Below are positions 1 through 7,536 of a stretch of 64,000 bases of DNA, one piece after another. Each line of letters opens with the position of its first letter. The first letter of the stretch is position 1. Source of the DNA: Flavobacterium sp. N502540 (GTDB lineage Bacteria > Bacteroidota > Bacteroidia > Flavobacteriales > Flavobacteriaceae); the NCBI RefSeq assembly GCF_025947365.1, contig NZ_CP110012.1, positions 4,278,001-4,342,000 of the forward strand, read 5' to 3'. Both the position numbers and the translations under genes were made by a program. The notes beneath the pieces are model-generated. The model was not told the origin of the DNA. It made no database searches and saw nothing but the letters and a program-made list of their open reading frames with translations.

Positions 1-259
1 TGATTAAGGAAGCATTATTCTCGATAAGCGCTGGCTGGTAAACAGTAGCATAATTCAAATGGGTTACAGGAGTAGGGTTTACCCACACAGTTTTAGAATA
101 TACCAAAAAAGGCAGCACTACTGAGGTAATCAAACCCGCCAATAAAAACCATCTGTTGCTGTTAAAAAAAGTTTCTTTGCGTAGTAAAAAATAATAAGCA
201 CAATAAAACAATATTAATAAACCACCGGATTTTGCGATAAATAAGAAAAGTGCTTCCAT
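1..259 (-). CDS. M56/BlaR1-like membrane metallopeptidase (N-terminal part, cut by window edge)
   Basis: Reading from the ATG at 259 towards base 1 gives 86 codons without a stop; the rest lies outside the window. Two hydrophobic segments (about residues 3-24 and 37-54) flank a short basic loop containing LLRKETFFNSNRW, a pattern I recognise from Bacteroidota BlaR1/MecR1-type M56 proteins. In that family a membrane-embedded zinc protease senses an envelope signal and causes cleavage of the partner BlaI repressor. The start lies 6 bp after the stop of the blaI-like gene, so the two form one operon in the usual repressor-sensor order. The catalytic HExxH is not in the visible part, so function rests on context and the N-terminus. 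Confidence 0.8.
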   Translation of the reverse strand, partial: MEALFLFIAKSGGLLILFYCAYYFLLRKETFFNSNRWFLLAGLITSVVLPFLVYSKTVWVNPTPVTHLNYATVYQPALIENNASLI

Positions 260-265
260 AAACAA

Positions 266-634
266 TTATTTTTCTCCTTTTGGATTTTCGATCATGTCTA
301 AAATTTCACGTAATTCTGCCGCCGAAATCTTCTCCTCTTTAGCAAAGAATGAAACCATATTTTTATACGAACTATTAAAATAGTTGTCAATTGCCGTATT
401 CATATACTTTTTACTGTAGGCCTCTAAAGTAATGATTGGATAATATTGATGTGTGTTTCCAAAAGCATTGTGAGCCACAAATCCTTTCTCTTCCAGATTA
501 CGCACAATAGTCGATAAGGTATTGTAATGGGGTTGATCTTCTGTAATTTCTGCCTGAACTTCCTTTACGAAAGCTTTTTTAAGCCTCCATAAAATATGCA
601 TGATTTCCTCTTCTTTGTTCGTTAACTTTTGCAT
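266..634 (-). CDS. BlaI/MecI/CopY family transcriptional repressor
   Basis: This 122-aa protein is full length for the family. Residues about 5-75 form a winged helix, with the recognition helix around residues 38-53 (NTLSTIVRNLEEKGFV), and the C-terminal half is a helical dimerisation domain. Family members bind palindromic operators as dimers and are inactivated by proteolysis by the partner M56 sensor, which here is the next gene downstream, 6 bp away. The promoter upstream carries two exact and one degenerate copy of AACTA-N6-TAGTT, which suggests autoregulation of the pair. No beta-lactamase gene is adjacent, so the regulon is unknown. Confidence 0.9.
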   Translation of the reverse strand: MQKLTNKEEEIMHILWRLKKAFVKEVQAEITEDQPHYNTLSTIVRNLEEKGFVAHNAFGNTHQYYPIITLEAYSKKYMNTAIDNYFNSSYKNMVSFFAKEEKISAAELREILDMIENPKGEK

Positions 635-651
635 GTTTTCTAATTTTAATT

Positions 652-716
652 CAAACCTACAACTATTTTTTTAGTTACACAACTATAAAAATAGTTATTT
701 AACTAAAAATTAAGTT
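652..716 (-). promoter_or_regulatory. blaI-like promoter with three phased operator-like palindromes
   Basis: On the minus strand TAGGTTTG (652-659) fits the Bacteroidota -7 box TAnnTTTG, and TTG at 680-682 lies 20 bp upstream as a -33 box. Palindromes AACTA-N6-TAGTT occupy 661-676 (between the boxes) and 681-696 (over the -33 box). A degenerate copy, AACTA-N6-AAGTT, occupies 701-716. The copies start exactly 20 bp apart, which is close to two helical turns and fits cooperative binding of repressor dimers on one DNA face. Binding by the adjacent BlaI-like protein is inferred. Confidence 0.7.
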
Positions 717-800
717 TGAACTAAAAATACAGGTACGCAAAAACGCGTCAATTACAAAGTTAAGTAGTTGATTTTTAATAATTTGAATTCTATATTGTGA

Positions 801-2018
801 TTAGTTTTTTTTCTCGTGAACCAATGCCTTTTTAATCCAAAAGCAGCATAGAGTTGCAAAAACTCCAATAGAAGCCATGAAAAGCCAATTGATTTGGTAT
901 CCGAATCGGGAGATGATTTCGAAGCCTACTTTTGCACTCACAATATGTGCAAGACTGAAACTCATGGTGTAAAGCGCCATATAACGGCCTTCCTGTCCGC
1001 GTGGCGCTCGGCTTAGTGCAAAAGCATTCGAGAAAGGGAAGTTGAGAATTTCTCCAATCGAGAAAAGAATCATACTGATTATCAGAATCCATGCCCAGAC
1101 ATTAATCAATAATAAAAAGAAACTCAGGGCTATAATGGAAGATCCAAGTGTGATGATTTTTATTTTAGGAAAGCCTTTCCTCTCCATAAAAGCAACAGTT
1201 GGCATTTCCAAAGTAAAAATAAGCAACCCATTTAGTGTCATTAATAGTCCTGTCTGAAACGCGCTTAAACCAAATTTTTCATTATGATATAGCGGTAAAG
1301 TGGTAAAAAGCTGAAAGAATATGATAGCCGTCGCGAAACACACAAACAAGAAAACCCAAAAGATTTTGTCGTGAAAAACCGATTTTTTAACTTCGGTACT
1401 TTCAATTTTATCTTCGTGTAGTATTTTTTTCTTCTCTTTAACCAGTAAGGCAAATATCGAAATGGCGATGATGCATGATGCACCGTCTACCCAAAATAAG
1501 CCTGAATACCCCATACCCATAATAATCAAACCTCCTAATGCAGGTCCGGCCGCAAATCCTAAATTAACGGCAAGACGTACCAAACTAAGGGCACGCGTTC
1601 GGTTTTCGGGTTCAGAATAGGCGCCAAGCGAAACATACATCGCCGGACGAAACATATCGGCAATGGTCATTAAAGAAAATATCGCGATGCAAAGTGTCCA
1701 GAAATGTGTAACATATTGAATAAGAAAAAGGAAAACTCCACTAGTAAACAAACTAAAAATCATGATTTTGTAAAATCCGATTTTGTCTGTTAATTTTCCA
1801 CCCAGCCAGGAACCTAACATGGATCCGAAACCAAAAGCCACCATAATCCAACCTACCTGATTATAAGTAAAATGTAAATCTTCTTTTAAGTACTTGGACA
1901 AAAATGGAAGCACCATTGTTCCGGCACGATTGATAAAAGTAACAATAGCAAGAATCCAAATTTCTCTAGAAAAACCTTTAAAATTATTGATGTAGCGGCT
2001 AAAAGCAGTTTTAAGCAT
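801..2018 (-). CDS. MFS family transporter (probable drug/solute exporter)
   Basis: A 405-aa polytopic protein with about 12 hydrophobic segments. The MFS motif A between TM2 and TM3 is clear (GGKLTDKIGF, residues 73-82). I take the start at 2018 (MLKTAFSRYI) rather than the upstream in-frame ATG at 2105, because the 29 extra residues are polar and would run across the divergent promoter region and into the neighbouring gene's promoter. The protein resembles the MdtH/YfcJ-like exporters common in flavobacteria; the substrate cannot be told. It is transcribed divergently from the DUF1684 gene with about 97 bp between starts. Confidence 0.87.
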   Translation of the reverse strand: MLKTAFSRYINNFKGFSREIWILAIVTFINRAGTMVLPFLSKYLKEDLHFTYNQVGWIMVAFGFGSMLGSWLGGKLTDKIGFYKIMIFSLFTSGVFLFLIQYVTHFWTLCIAIFSLMTIADMFRPAMYVSLGAYSEPENRTRALSLVRLAVNLGFAAGPALGGLIIMGMGYSGLFWVDGASCIIAISIFALLVKEKKKILHEDKIESTEVKKSVFHDKIFWVFLFVCFATAIIFFQLFTTLPLYHNEKFGLSAFQTGLLMTLNGLLIFTLEMPTVAFMERKGFPKIKIITLGSSIIALSFFLLLINVWAWILIISMILFSIGEILNFPFSNAFALSRAPRGQEGRYMALYTMSFSLAHIVSAKVGFEIISRFGYQINWLFMASIGVFATLCCFWIKKALVHEKKN

Positions 2019-2038
2019 TATAAATAAGTTATTTGCAA

Positions 2039-2046
2039 CAAAGTTA
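2039..2046 (-). promoter_or_regulatory. Candidate -7 box for the MFS gene
   Basis: TAACTTTG on the minus strand matches TAnnTTTG and lies about 20 bp upstream of the chosen MFS start at 2018. I see no convincing TTG at the -33 distance, so this is a weak call that mainly supports the shorter start. Confidence 0.35.
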
Positions 2047-2069
2047 GCAAACTTTGTATGGATGAGCGG

Positions 2070-2100
2070 TTGCTGCTTTGTTACTTTTGAACTATTTTTG
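2070..2100 (+). promoter_or_regulatory. Promoter of the DUF1684-TatD unit
   Basis: TTG at 2070-2072 followed after 20 bp by TATTTTTG at 2093-2100 fits the flavobacterial promoter consensus. The predicted transcription start is about 2106, giving a leader of roughly 10 nt before the ATG at 2116. This supports that ATG over the in-frame ATG at 2062, which would lie upstream of the promoter. Confidence 0.55.
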
Positions 2101-2115
2101 CTCAAAATTTCTAAG

Positions 2116-2715
2116 ATGAAAAATAGTATAGTTTTTTTAGTATTGTTAGCGATTAATTTTTGCTTGGGACAAAGTAAATTTGATCAAAAGGAAAGTGAAA
2201 AATTTCAAAAGACAATAAATTCAGAATATGCTGATGCTAAGACGAGTCCGTTAATGGCAGAAGATTTAAAAACCTTTAAAAGTTTAGATTTTTACCCTAT
2301 AAATGCAAAGTATTTTGTGAATGCTAAATTGGAGAAAGCGAAAAATGAAAAAGTTTTCGAAATGAAAACGACCGGAACAAGAACACCAAAATACATCAAA
2401 TACGGGACTTTATATTTCACAATTGACGGAGTTGCCCTTAAATTGAATGTTTACAGAAACATAGAGCTTTCGAAAACGAAGGAATATAAAGATCATCTGT
2501 TCTTACCTTTTTCAGATTTAACTTCAGGAAAAGGAAGTTATATAGGAGGAAGATATATTGATTTAAAAGTTCCAAAAGGAAATACAATTGCGGTTGATTT
2601 TAATATGGCCTACAATCCGTATTGTGCTTATAACCATAAATATTCATGTCCGATAGTTCCTCTGGAAAATGATCTGAATGTAGAAATCAAAGCAGGAGTT
2701 AAAGCATTTCACTAA
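2116..2715 (+). CDS. DUF1684 domain-containing secreted protein
   Basis: A 199-aa protein starting MKNSIVFLVLLAINFCLG, a signal peptide with probable cleavage before QSKF. The rest matches the DUF1684 pattern: a first sheet region (residues about 55-120), then LFLPFSDLTSGKGSYIGGRY and a conserved end with NPYCAYNHKYSCP and PLENDLNVEIKAGVK. The biochemical function of the family is not known. Its stop codon overlaps the start of the TatD gene (TAATG), so the two are translationally coupled. An upstream in-frame ATG at 2062 is rejected because it precedes the promoter and would hide the signal peptide. Confidence 0.88.
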   Translation: MKNSIVFLVLLAINFCLGQSKFDQKESEKFQKTINSEYADAKTSPLMAEDLKTFKSLDFYPINAKYFVNAKLEKAKNEKVFEMKTTGTRTPKYIKYGTLYFTIDGVALKLNVYRNIELSKTKEYKDHLFLPFSDLTSGKGSYIGGRYIDLKVPKGNTIAVDFNMAYNPYCAYNHKYSCPIVPLENDLNVEIKAGVKAFH

Positions 2716-3371
2716 TGGAATTCTTTAACTTTCATACTCATCAATTTAAAAATCAATCCAATGTACTGGAATTGGTCAATCAATACCCACAGGAGTTTGA
2801 TGTTTCGATTCCGTTTTATAGTATTGGGATTCATCCCTGGTACATAAAAGAGGATCAAATTGATGCTGAATTGAAAATTATAGAAGAAAAATTACAATCG
2901 AATAATTGTCTGGCTATCGGGGAATGCGGCTTAGACAAACGAATCGAGATTCCGTTGGCACAACAAATAGTTGTTTTTGAAAAGCAACTGGCACTGGCAG
3001 AGAAGTATCAAAAACCGGTTGTCATCCATTGTGTTGCAGCTTTTCAGGAAGTGATTGCATTGAAGAAGAAAATGAAAGTTTCGGTTCCGATGATTGTTCA
3101 TGGTTTTTCTAAAAACGGTCAGATTGCCGCTCAGCTAATTAAAGAAGGATTTTATATTTCGTTTGGAAAATATCTTTTGCGGAATCCGGACTTGAAAACT
3201 GTTTTTCAGACCGTTCCCAATGATCGCTTCTTTTTGGAAACTGATACGATCGAAGAAAGCATAGAGCAGGTTTACGAATTGGCGGCAACCTATAAAAATT
3301 GGACGATAAAAGAATTGCAGGATACTATTTCAGCAAATTTCAAGGGCGTTTTTAAGAAACAAACTTCTTAA
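2715..3371 (+). CDS. TatD family metal-dependent hydrolase
   Basis: A 218-aa TIM-barrel hydrolase. Metal-ligand motifs in order are HTH near the N-terminus (residues 7-9), the GECGLD motif around residue 73, IHC near 100, VHG near 130 and ETD near 176. TatD proteins are two-metal nucleases of the amidohydrolase superfamily. The protein is shorter than the usual 250-260 aa but covers all motifs; compact versions like this occur in Bacteroidota. It follows DUF1684 with a 1-bp overlap. Confidence 0.87.
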   Translation: MEFFNFHTHQFKNQSNVLELVNQYPQEFDVSIPFYSIGIHPWYIKEDQIDAELKIIEEKLQSNNCLAIGECGLDKRIEIPLAQQIVVFEKQLALAEKYQKPVVIHCVAAFQEVIALKKKMKVSVPMIVHGFSKNGQIAAQLIKEGFYISFGKYLLRNPDLKTVFQTVPNDRFFLETDTIEESIEQVYELAATYKNWTIKELQDTISANFKGVFKKQTS

Positions 3372-3382
3372 ACAGGTAGTAA

Positions 3383-3417
3383 CTGAAACCTGAAACTTGA
3401 AACTTGAACCCTGAAAC
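3383..3417 (+). repeat. GAAACCTGAAACTTGAAA intergenic repeat, copy 1
   Basis: A run of 7-bp units of the form TGAAACY/TGAAACT lies between the TatD and TcdA-like genes. The same word recurs at 4185-4297 and 42452-42495, each time in a spacer between co-directional plus-strand genes and followed by an A-rich AAACAAAAGAAAC-like stretch. This copy has only one orientation of the unit. Confidence 0.6.
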
Positions 3418-3453
3418 AAAAGAAACAATTAAAACAAAAGAAAAACATTATAT

Positions 3454-4170
3454 ATGGCAGAGTGGACAGAAAGAGCCGAACTTTTATTTACGAAAGAAGG
3501 ATTGCAGAACCTACAAAATTCCAATGTGTTGGTAGTAGGTTTAGGAGGGGTTGGATCATTTGCAGCTGAATTTTTGGCAAGAGCAGGAGTAGGAAGTATG
3601 ACTATTGTTGATGGTGATGTAGTAGATATAACAAATATTAACAGACAGTTACCGGCTTTGCACTCTACTGTTGGACAACCTAAAATTACGATCGTTGGAG
3701 ACCGATTGATGGACATCAATCCGGAATTGAAACTAACAAGAGTACAGGAATTTTTGTCTCCTGAAAGAGCTTTTGAGATGGTTTCTTCTGAGTTTGATTA
3801 TGTGTTGGATTGTATCGACAGTATTACACCAAAATTGAATCTGATCATTGCTGCAAAACGTAAAAGAGTAAAAATTATCAGCAGTATGGGTGCGGGTGGA
3901 AAAATGCTGGCTTCGAAAGTAAAAGTAACTGATATTTCGAAAACAATAAACTGTTACTTCTCCAAAACAATCAGAAAGCGTCTAAAAGCCGAAAAAATAA
4001 ACAAACTAAAAGTAGTTTTCTCCTCTGAAATTCAGGACGAGAAAAGTTTAAAACTAACAGACGGAAAAAACTTCAAAAAATCATTCTACGGAACCAACAG
4101 TTATATGCCAGGATTGTTTGGTTTACATGTTGCTGAAACGGTGATCCGTCATTTGCTGAAGAAGGAATAG
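3454..4170 (+). CDS. tcdA: tRNA threonylcarbamoyladenosine dehydratase, TcdA/ThiF/MoeB family
   Basis: A 238-aa E1-like adenylating enzyme. The nucleotide-binding loop is VVGLGGVGSFAAEF (residues 27-40), followed by DGDVVDITNINRQ, the family signature with the adenylation Arg, and DCIDSITPK. This length and the compact C-terminus with TKT-like KTIRKRLKAE fit TcdA/CsdL, which cyclises the t6A modification of tRNA position 37. MoeB and ThiF carry two CxxC zinc motifs that are absent here, which argues for TcdA. It sits alone between two TTTCAGG-type repeat spacers. Confidence 0.85.
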   Translation: MAEWTERAELLFTKEGLQNLQNSNVLVVGLGGVGSFAAEFLARAGVGSMTIVDGDVVDITNINRQLPALHSTVGQPKITIVGDRLMDINPELKLTRVQEFLSPERAFEMVSSEFDYVLDCIDSITPKLNLIIAAKRKRVKIISSMGAGGKMLASKVKVTDISKTINCYFSKTIRKRLKAEKINKLKVVFSSEIQDEKSLKLTDGKNFKKSFYGTNSYMPGLFGLHVAETVIRHLLKKE

Positions 4171-4184
4171 TTTTGTTTTAAATT

Positions 4185-4297
4185 GTTTCAAGTTTCAGGT
4201 TTCAGGTTTTACAGGTTAAAACAAAGTAAATTTGTCAAAGTTACCACAAGCTAAAAAACTTGAAACTTGAAACTTGAAACTTGAAACAAAAGAAACC
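4185..4297. repeat. GTTTCAGG/CTTGAAAC inverted repeat spacer, copy 2
   Basis: The left arm (4185-4210) reads GTTTCAAGTTTCAGGTTTCA and the right arm (4258-4297) has four CTTGAAA units. The two arms can pair over about 15 bp with one mismatch, around a 47-nt loop. It lies between the tcdA-like and HAD genes and is related to the repeats at 3383 and 42452. Confidence 0.6.
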
Positions 4298-4350
4298 TTT
4301 GAACCTTTGTTTCTCAGAGCCTTTGAACCTTAAAAAGTACCTTTAAAAAA

Positions 4351-5013
4351 ATGATAAAAACAGTAATCTTCGATATGGATGGTGTCATTGTAGACACTGA
4401 ACCTGTACATCGTTATGCCTATTACAAACAATTTACCGAACTGAATATTACAGTAACGGAAGAAATGTATACTTCGTTTACGGGATTTTCGACACGAAAT
4501 ACCTTTCAGACTTTAAAAGAGCTTTTTCCAACAATTGAGCACGAAGTTGAAGATTTAATCCAACGAAAAAGAAATATTTTTAATGACGCTTTTGATACCA
4601 AAGAAGATTTGTACCTGTTAGAAGGTGTTGAAGATTTGATAAAAGATCTATATGCCAACGGAATACAGTTAATTTTAGCATCTTCGGCTTCAAAAGTAAC
4701 GATTGAACGTGTATTTACCAGATTCAATTTGCACCAGTATTTTACCGATATTGTGAGTGGTGAGGATTTTCCGCAATCTAAACCAAATCCGGCCATTTTT
4801 GTACATGCAGCTTCGCTATCGAAAGCTCCGATAGAAAACTGTATTATCATTGAAGACAGTACAAATGGAGTGAAAGCAGCAAAAGGTGCCGGCGTATATT
4901 GTGTGGGGTATAACAGTCATCATTCGAAATTACAGGATTTATCAGATGCCGATTTGATTATCAATCACTTTAGTGAGCTGAATGCGGAAAAAATATCACA
5001 ATTAGACGCTTGA
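4351..5013 (+). CDS. HAD family hydrolase, beta-phosphoglucomutase-like
   Basis: A 220-aa HAD phosphatase/phosphomutase. Motif I is DMDGVIVD (nucleophile Asp8, acid/base Asp10). An alpha-helical C1 cap follows, then motif II ASS near residue 110, the conserved Lys in SKPNP and motif III IIEDSTNGVKAA near 165. This arrangement is typical of the beta-PGM/DOG-phosphatase group, so the likely substrates are sugar phosphates, but the sequence does not say which. It follows a repeat-filled spacer and is probably monocistronic. Confidence 0.87.
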   Translation: MIKTVIFDMDGVIVDTEPVHRYAYYKQFTELNITVTEEMYTSFTGFSTRNTFQTLKELFPTIEHEVEDLIQRKRNIFNDAFDTKEDLYLLEGVEDLIKDLYANGIQLILASSASKVTIERVFTRFNLHQYFTDIVSGEDFPQSKPNPAIFVHAASLSKAPIENCIIIEDSTNGVKAAKGAGVYCVGYNSHHSKLQDLSDADLIINHFSELNAEKISQLDA

Positions 5014-5052
5014 ATTAAGTAAAATTTAACATTTATTCGCTAATTGAATTTG

Positions 5053-5060
5053 TAAATTTG
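5053..5060 (+). promoter_or_regulatory. Candidate -7 box for the DUF2911 gene
   Basis: TAAATTTG matches TAnnTTTG and sits 24 bp before the ATG at 5084. The expected -33 position has only TTTA, so the call is moderate. Confidence 0.4.
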
Positions 5061-5083
5061 AGGGAACAAAATAAACGAAGAAA

Positions 5084-5926
5084 ATGAAAAAACTACTTAT
5101 TGCATTAGCCATTGTTTTGGCTCCTTTTGCTTCAGAAGCACAAATAAAAACTCCACAAGCGAGTCCTAAAGGATACATCAAGCAAACCGTTGGATTGACT
5201 GACGTTGAAGTTACCTATTCAAGACCGGGTGCCAGAGGAAGAGCTGTATTTGGAAATCTGGTTCCGTTTGGAAAATTATGGAGAACCGGAGCTAATGAAA
5301 ACACGATCATTAATTTTAGTGATGATGTAGTGATCGACGGGAAAACATTGAAAAAAGGTAAATATGCAATTTATACTATTCCTAAAATTGAAAGCTGGGA
5401 AGTTATTTTTTACCTTTCTACAGATAACTGGGGATTACCTGAAAACTGGAGCGATTCTTATGTGGCACTGAGAACTACGGTAAAAGAAGACGCATTGCCA
5501 ACTCCTGTAGAGACGTTTACTATTGGAATTAATGGTTTAGATCCAAACTACGGTTATTTAGAAATGTCTTGGGAAAATTCTCATGTAGCTTTAAAATTTG
5601 AAGTGCCAACTGCAAAAACAGCTACAGCAAGTATCGAGAAAGTTTTAGGAGGCCCAAGTTCAAACGATTATTTTTCGGCTGCTACTTATTTGTTTCAGGC
5701 TAACGGAAACATCGAAACTGCCAGAACTTATGTAGATAAATCATTAGACTTAAGTGCTGATAAACCATATTACATTTTAAGATTGAAATCGCAAATTCAG
5801 GCGAAACAAGGAGATAAAAAAGGAGCAATTGAAACTGCTAAAATTTCCCTTGCTGCCGCAGAAGCTGCTAAAAATCAGGATTACGTAAAATTAAATAAAG
5901 ACAGTATCGCTGAGTGGAGCAGATAA
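5084..5926 (+). CDS. DUF2911 domain-containing secreted protein with TPR-like tail
   Basis: A 280-aa protein with signal peptide MKKLLIALAIVLAPFASEAQ. Residues about 25-165 are the DUF2911 domain, recognisable from VEVTYSRPGARGRAVFG, the KLWRTGANENT box and KGKYAIYTIP. Residues about 180-280 are helical and look like one or two tetratricopeptide repeats (AARTYVDKSLDLSADKPYY-like register). DUF2911 is a beta-rich periplasmic/secreted family of unknown activity, common in Bacteroidota. It is followed by a strong intrinsic terminator, so it ends a transcript. Confidence 0.88.
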   Translation: MKKLLIALAIVLAPFASEAQIKTPQASPKGYIKQTVGLTDVEVTYSRPGARGRAVFGNLVPFGKLWRTGANENTIINFSDDVVIDGKTLKKGKYAIYTIPKIESWEVIFYLSTDNWGLPENWSDSYVALRTTVKEDALPTPVETFTIGINGLDPNYGYLEMSWENSHVALKFEVPTAKTATASIEKVLGGPSSNDYFSAATYLFQANGNIETARTYVDKSLDLSADKPYYILRLKSQIQAKQGDKKGAIETAKISLAAAEAAKNQDYVKLNKDSIAEWSR

Positions 5927-5958
5927 TAATTCACGGAATTATTAAATTCTAAATTTAA

Positions 5959-6000
5959 AAAATCCAAATTCCAATGTCCAATTGGAATTTGGATTTTTTA
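5959..6000 (+). terminator. Intrinsic terminator after DUF2911
   Basis: A perfect 17-bp stem (5959-5975 with 5981-5997, loop GTCCA) runs into a T-tract. The stem word AATCCAAATT is nearly the same as in the terminator at 34092. Confidence 0.85.
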
Positions 6001-6110
6001 TTTAGTATTGCTTGGGAAGTCTTTAAAGAAAAATATTTCAGAATTCACCCTGGTGTGTTTTGTGTAAACCTTCGCGTTCTTTGCGGTTAAAAAAATAGAA
6101 GATTTATTTT

Positions 6111-6155
6111 AAACAGACAGACTTGTCTGTTTTTTGATTTAAAGATGTATATTTG
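6111..6155 (+). promoter_or_regulatory. TetR operator palindrome overlapping its own promoter
   Basis: A perfect inverted repeat AAACAGAC-N6-GTCTGTTT covers 6111-6132, with a second possible register CAGAC-TT-GTCTG. It contains TTG (6123-6125), which with TATATTTG at 6148-6155 (spacer 22 bp) forms a flavobacterial promoter. The site is of the kind bound by TetR dimers, and the gene directly downstream is TetR family, so autorepression is the likely role. Confidence 0.7.
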
Positions 6156-6177
6156 TAATTCAAAACAGATAGTAGAC

Positions 6178-6702
6178 ATGCAACCCAAAGAACGAATTTT
6201 AGAAAAAGCCTCCTTTTTGTTTCATACCCAAGGATATAATTCTACAGGTATAAATCAGATTATTGAAGAAGCAAAAGTGGCAAAAGCGAGTTTTTATCAG
6301 CATTTTAAATCAAAAGAAGATTTATGTGTTGCTTTTTTAGAGTGGCGTCATGAATATTGGTTTACGAAGCTGGAGCAATTCACTTCAGATCAAAAAGATT
6401 CTAAATCAAAAGTTTTGACTTCTTTTGACTTTTTAGTAGCCATGAATCAAAAAGAAAATTTCAGAGGATGTAGTTTTTTGAACTTACTTTCAGAAATACC
6501 TTCAGATAACAAGAAAGTACTGAGTATAATTCAAAGCCATAAATCAGACTTACGAAATTACTTTAAAGCGGAGATTGAGAATGAGCTTTTGGCAGATCAT
6601 ATTTATTTACTATTTGAAAGTTGTATTATCGAAAGTCAGTTATTCAAATCAAATCATCTTATCGAGCAATCCAAGAAAATAATTGAAACTTTAATTTTAT
6701 AA
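6178..6702 (+). CDS. TetR/AcrR family transcriptional regulator
   Basis: A 174-aa regulator. The helix-turn-helix lies at residues about 24-45 ([20 protein letters not shown]), the classic TetR pattern, followed by an all-helical ligand-binding domain. I choose the start at 6178 (MQPKER) because the in-frame ATG at 6145 lies inside the predicted promoter, whose -7 box is at 6148-6155. The gene is followed after 2 bp by an NTF2-like protein, so the pair is co-transcribed. Ligand and targets are unknown; the upstream palindrome suggests it represses itself and its partner. Confidence 0.87.
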   Translation: MQPKERILEKASFLFHTQGYNSTGINQIIEEAKVAKASFYQHFKSKEDLCVAFLEWRHEYWFTKLEQFTSDQKDSKSKVLTSFDFLVAMNQKENFRGCSFLNLLSEIPSDNKKVLSIIQSHKSDLRNYFKAEIENELLADHIYLLFESCIIESQLFKSNHLIEQSKKIIETLIL

Positions 6703-6704
6703 TT

Positions 6705-7118
6705 ATGGAACAGAAGTTACCATTGCCGCCTTTTACTTATGAAACGGCATTAGAGAAAATTCAATTGGCAGAAGATGCCTGGAACAGTCAGGATCCTGAG
6801 CGTGTTTCAAAAGCTTATACCGTTGATAGCGAATGGCGAAACAGAGATCAGTTTGTCAATGGGAGAGAGGCTATCATTCACTTTTTGACTCAAAAATGGA
6901 AGAAGGAAAGACATTACAAACTCAAAAAAGAATATTGGGCACATACGGAAAACAGAATTGCCGTGCGATTTGAGTACGAATATCAGAATCCCGATGGAAA
7001 CTGGTTCAGAGCTTACGGAAATGAAAACTGGGAGTTTGATGTTAATGGACTTATGCAAAAGCGATTCGCCAGTATAAACGACTTGCCAATTAAGGAAGAG
7101 GACAGGAAATTGAAGTAA
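6705..7118 (+). CDS. DUF1348/NTF2-like (SnoaL fold) protein
   Basis: A 137-aa soluble protein. The opening [20 protein letters not shown] and the stretch [18 protein letters not shown], then [16 protein letters not shown], are typical of the DUF1348 family, a cone-shaped NTF2-like fold. No specific reaction is established for the family. It is coupled to the TetR gene (2-bp gap), so it is probably under that regulator's control and may act on a compound the regulator senses; that link is inference. Confidence 0.85.
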   Translation: MEQKLPLPPFTYETALEKIQLAEDAWNSQDPERVSKAYTVDSEWRNRDQFVNGREAIIHFLTQKWKKERHYKLKKEYWAHTENRIAVRFEYEYQNPDGNWFRAYGNENWEFDVNGLMQKRFASINDLPIKEEDRKLK

Positions 7119-7134
7119 TAGATAGCGTTATTTT

Positions 7135-7200
7135 TGATATTGACATTGACATTGACATTGACATTGACATTGATATTGATATTGAAATTGATATTGAAAT
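7135..7200. repeat. Hexamer tandem repeat (TGAYAT)11
   Basis: Eleven uninterrupted 6-bp units: one TGATAT, five identical TGACAT, then TGATAT, TGATAT, TGAAAT, TGATAT and TGAAAT. It starts 17 bp after the stop of the DUF1348 gene and lies outside any gene. The identical core copies make it a likely variable-number repeat. Confidence 0.85.
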
Positions 7201-7223
7201 GGAGTTATATAGCTTGGTTTTAG

Positions 7224-7501
7224 ACGCGGATTTAGCGGATTCGTTTCACGAAAACACGGATTTGTACGGATTTTTTTCATGTATCATTCCCAAGAAGGAA
7301 AATTTTGAGTCAAGCTCCGAAGGAGCGAAATAGGTATAGCCATAACAAAATTTTCCAATACAATAAAAAGCTCCGAAGGAGCGACATAATTAAAGATTAA
7401 TACAGTTTCTTGCGCCAAATGACCAGAATATTGGTTAAAATGCTAAAAAATAAATCCGTTTTAATCTGCGTTTTCGTGAAACGAATCCGTAAAATCCGCG
7501 T
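7224..7501. repeat. Inverted-repeat element with two internal REP-like hairpins
   Basis: Two 50-nt arms (7224-7273 and 7452-7501) are reverse complements at 43 of 50 positions. They share the word CGGATTCGTTTCACGAAAAC. Between them lie two copies of the short palindrome GCTCCGAAGGAGC (about 7315-7327 and 7371-7383), each followed by GA. No reading frame of note is inside. It fits a non-coding repeat such as a REP/MITE-type unit between the DUF1348 gene and the convergent membrane protein gene. Confidence 0.65.
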
Positions 7502-7536
7502 ATTAAATTCATTCTTAATGAGATCTCATTCTAAAA

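Noticed and set aside
832..1092. Reading frames opposite or shifted to the MFS gene
   Set aside because: They lie wholly inside a well-supported transporter gene, have no domain signature and no upstream signals.
6145..6177. Start of the TetR gene at 6145
   Set aside because: That ATG is inside the predicted promoter, just before the -7 box; the family motif starts after 6178.
7135..7200. CRISPR array at the hexamer repeat
   Set aside because: Units are 6 bp and contiguous, with no spacers and no cas genes.
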